A DNA stretch of 7,532 nucleotides from Corynebacterium sp. (GTDB taxonomy: Bacteria; Actinomycetota; Actinomycetes; Mycobacteriales; Mycobacteriaceae), in assembly GCF_030826625.1 (NCBI RefSeq), contig NZ_JAPJNQ010000093.1, positions 1 through 7,532 on the forward strand, given 5' to 3'. Under the pieces are notes generated by a model. The model made no database searches. It saw nothing but the letters and a program-made list of their open reading frames with translations, and was not told the DNA's origin. A program made the translations under genes and the position numbers. This document shows positions 5,814 through 7,532 of this stretch, piece by piece; position 1 is the first letter of the stretch, and every line of letters begins with the position of its first letter.

Positions 5814-5914
5814 TGAGCACTCAACCATGAAGTTGCATCAGCGATGAAAGTCACTAGCAAACACTAGGGGTCACAAGGGTTACTTGGGCCTCTAGTAAAC
5901 AACAGAGGAGACAA
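5814..5914 (+). other. ylxR-infB gap with three overlapping mini-ORFs
   Basis: The ylxR stop overlaps an ATG (TGATG at 5811-5815). From there three mini-ORFs run in a chain: 5813-5830 (MSTQP), 5827-5847 (MKLHQR) and 5844-5867 (MKVTSKH). Each is joined to the next by a 4-nt ATGA overlap. About 47 nt then separate the last stop from the infB start. None is long enough to be called a gene. The arrangement could pass ribosomes from ylxR towards infB, or be chance. No terminator is seen. Confidence 0.4.
5904..5910 (+). promoter_or_regulatory. Ribosome-binding site of infB
   Basis: AGAGGAG is the strongest Shine-Dalgarno sequence in the window and lies 4 nt before the GTG at 5915, fixing that start. 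Upstream ATGs in the gap are all closed by stops. Confidence 0.8.
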
Positions 5915-7532
5915 GTGCCCGGAAAACTACGCGTGCACGAGCTAGCGAAACAGCTCGGCATTACCAGTAAAGAACTACTTGCGACGCTGAAAGAAAAAGG
6001 CGAATTCGTCAAGACTGCGTCATCCACAATTGAACCACCAGTAGTGAAAAAGATGCGTGCGCATTATGAGCAAGATGCGTCGAGCGCTGCTGGTGCAGCT
6101 GAAGCGCCAAAGGCTGGTGCGCAAAAATCAACTCCACAGGCAAAACCTGGAGCACAACCAAGCGCGCCGAAACCAGGTGCGGTACAGCAAGGCCAAGCCA
6201 AGCCTGGTCAACCGAAACCCGGTCAACCGAAGCCTGGACAAGAACGTCCAGCGAAACCTGCTAAGAGTCAACCTTCTGCACAACGCGGCCAGTCCGGCCC
6301 GGGTGCTAAGGGTGCAGTCTCTGGTGCCGACAAACGCCAGGCAGCACGACCTGGTGTGAACACACCGAAGCCAGGCGGTGCAAAGCCTGAGGCAGCGAAG
6401 CCGACTGCGGCGAAAACGAACACGGCGAAAACGAACGCGGCAAAGCCTGGTCAACCAAAGCCGGGTCAGCCGAAACCTGGACAAGCTAAATCCGGTGCAC
6501 CGAAGCCTGGAGCTCCGAATCCAGGCACCGCTATGCCTCGGCCAATGCCTAAACCAGGCGGTCGGCCAAAGGTTGCTAACAACCCATTTTCTTCTGGTGC
6601 AGGCGATGACCGTGCGAAACCGGGCCCACGTCCGGGCGGTTCTAAGGGACCAAAGCCAGGCCAAGCGAAGCCGAACCAAGGCAAACCAGCACGCGATGGT
6701 GGCTCGAAGCCACGGGATAACCGTTCTGGATCGTCGAATGAGCGCAGCGGTGGTAGCCGTCGTCCAACCCCAGCTATGATGCCGGCAAGCCCAACACCTG
6801 CAGCAATGCCAAACAAACAAGCCGGCAGTGGCCGGGGGCGCGGCAAAACTGGTCCTGGCGCTCCAGGTCGTGGTGGCCCTCCAGGTGGCTTCCGTGGTGG
6901 ACGCGGTGGCCGTCGTGGCGGTACCGCGGGTGCATTCGGCCGTCCAGGTGGCCCACCGCGCCGTGGTAAGAAGTCCAAACGGCAGAAGAAAGCCGAGTAC
7001 GAGGAGCTGCACGCACCAAACGTAGTTGGCGGTGTTCGCTTGCCGGACGGCAAGGGCAAGACCATTCGTCTGCGCCGAGGCGCTTCTGTCGCAGATTTCG
7101 CAGAGAAGATCAATGCTGATCCAGCTGCATTGGTACAGGCTTTGTTCAACATGGGCGAGATGGTCACTGCGACCGCAACCGTGTCCGAAGAAACCCTGCA
7201 GCTGCTGGCCGCAGAGATCAACTACGAACTCGAAGTGGTTTCTCCGGAAGACGAGGACCGTGAGCTGCTCGAGTCGTTTGACTTGCAGTTCGGTGAAGAC
7301 GAAGGCGATGAGGAAGACCTCGCGAAGCGTCCTCCAGTCGTCACCGTCATGGGCCACGTCGACCACGGTAAAACTCGCTTGCTGGATACCATTCGTAAAA
7401 CCAACGAAGGTGAAGGCGAAGCGGGCGGCATTACCCAGGGCATTGGTGCTTACCAAACCGAAGTCACTGCAGAAGGCAAGCAACGTACGCTGACCTTCCT
7501 GGATACCCCTGGTCACGAGGCCTTCACACAGA
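5915..7532 (+). CDS. infB: Translation initiation factor IF2, 5' part (3' end outside window)
   Basis: IF2 is the GTPase that brings initiator tRNA to the 30S subunit and promotes subunit joining. The frame is open from GTG 5915 to the right edge, 539 full codons. Residues 1-52 (VPGKLRVHELAKQLGITSKE onward) form the first IF2N domain. Residues 56-360 are a long disordered linker: first rich in Pro, Gly, Lys, Ala and Gln with KPGQP repeats, then Arg/Gly-rich from about 306 (RGRGK, GGFRGGRGGRRGG), then basic (KKSKRQKK). A second IF2N domain follows at about 382-440 (KTIRLRRGASVADFAEKINA onward), then an acidic stretch (about 445-468). The G domain begins with G1 GHVDHGKT at 480-487, G2 in GGITQGIGAYQ at 504-514 and G3 DTPGHE at 530-535, where the window ends. 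G4, G5 and the C-terminal domains are missing only because of the edge. Other long frames here, including one on the opposite strand over 6128-7516, are shadows of the repetitive linker. Confidence 0.98.
   Translation, partial: MPGKLRVHELAKQLGITSKELLATLKEKGEFVKTASSTIEPPVVKKMRAHYEQDASSAAGAAEAPKAGAQKSTPQAKPGAQPSAPKPGAVQQGQAKPGQPKPGQPKPGQERPAKPAKSQPSAQRGQSGPGAKGAVSGADKRQAARPGVNTPKPGGAKPEAAKPTAAKTNTAKTNAAKPGQPKPGQPKPGQAKSGAPKPGAPNPGTAMPRPMPKPGGRPKVANNPFSSGAGDDRAKPGPRPGGSKGPKPGQAKPNQGKPARDGGSKPRDNRSGSSNERSGGSRRPTPAMMPASPTPAAMPNKQAGSGRGRGKTGPGAPGRGGPPGGFRGGRGGRRGGTAGAFGRPGGPPRRGKKSKRQKKAEYEELHAPNVVGGVRLPDGKGKTIRLRRGASVADFAEKINADPAALVQALFNMGEMVTATATVSEETLQLLAAEINYELEVVSPEDEDRELLESFDLQFGEDEGDEEDLAKRPPVVTVMGHVDHGKTRLLDTIRKTNEGEGEAGGITQGIGAYQTEVTAEGKQRTLTFLDTPGHEAFTQ
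6200..6241 (+). repeat. infB linker repeat, copy 1 (KPGQP array)
   Basis: This 42-nt segment encodes KPGQPKPGQPKPGQ (IF2 residues 96-109). It is matched codon for codon in protein by the copy at 6443-6484, with five silent base differences. Confidence 0.9.
6407..6436 (+). repeat. 15-bp tandem repeat in infB linker
   Basis: Two 15-bp units, GCGGCGAAAACGAAC (6407-6421) and ACGGCGAAAACGAAC (6422-6436), differ at one base, and GCGGCAAAG follows as a partial third. They encode AAKTN and TAKTN. The near identity suggests a recent in-frame duplication by replication slippage. Confidence 0.85.
6443..6484 (+). repeat. infB linker repeat, copy 2 (KPGQP array)
   Basis: Encodes the same 14 residues as 6200-6241, here IF2 residues 177-190. 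The five base differences from copy 1 all fall at codon third positions (CCG/CCA, AAA/AAG, CCC/CCG, CAA/CAG, AAG/AAA). Confidence 0.9.

Noticed and set aside
5880..5898. TTACT...AGTAA stem upstream of infB
   Set aside because: Only 5 bp with a 9-nt loop and no T-tract; too weak for a terminator or riboswitch.
6407..6484. Possible CRISPR-like or mobile repeats in infB
   Set aside because: The repeats keep the reading frame and encode the Pro/Gly/Lys linker; there are no unique spacers or terminal inverted repeats.
6128..7516. A 462-codon open frame on the - strand opposite infB
   Set aside because: It mirrors the repetitive, stop-poor infB linker and gives a Trp/Arg/Thr-rich peptide with no domain, while the + strand frame has clear IF2 domains at both ends.

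Overview
The window looks like the translation and transcription-factor cluster of a Corynebacterium-type actinobacterium with moderate G+C. The order proS, DUF4439-type lipoprotein (opposite strand), rimP, nusA, ylxR, infB, with GTG starts on nusA and infB, matches the arrangement I know from Corynebacterium and Mycobacterium (the Rv2845c to Rv2839c region of M. tuberculosis). The species cannot be fixed from the sequence alone.

Layout. Bases 1-1234 (+) hold the C-terminal two thirds of prolyl-tRNA synthetase; its start lies outside the window. Bases 1275-3206 (-) hold a two-gene unit read towards proS: a predicted exported lipoprotein with a DUF4439 (ferritin-like) C-terminus, then, 9 nt downstream, a PhzF-family isomerase/epimerase-like protein. 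Bases 3207-3300 are a divergent promoter region. From 3301 to the end, all genes are on the + strand: rimP (30S maturation), nusA (elongation/antitermination), ylxR (small DUF448 protein) and infB (translation initiation factor IF2), which runs off the right edge just after its G3 motif.

The + strand genes cover tRNA charging, ribosome maturation, transcription elongation and translation initiation. They are probably co-transcribed from rimP onward, possibly with an extra promoter before ylxR. The two - strand genes have no evident link to translation.

This is mainly a conserved housekeeping region, and I do not see a new defence, mobile or biosynthetic system. The points worth a second look are small: inverted repeats in the nusA-ylxR gap; an in-frame, rimP-like tail after the rimP stop that ends on the nusA ribosome-binding site; a chain of three overlapping mini-ORFs between ylxR and infB; a 15-bp tandem repeat encoding the N-terminus of the PhzF-like protein; a likely leaderless rimP promoter; and two 42-nt repeats in infB that differ only at synonymous positions. 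No tRNA, rRNA, CRISPR array, insertion sequence or strong intrinsic terminator was seen.
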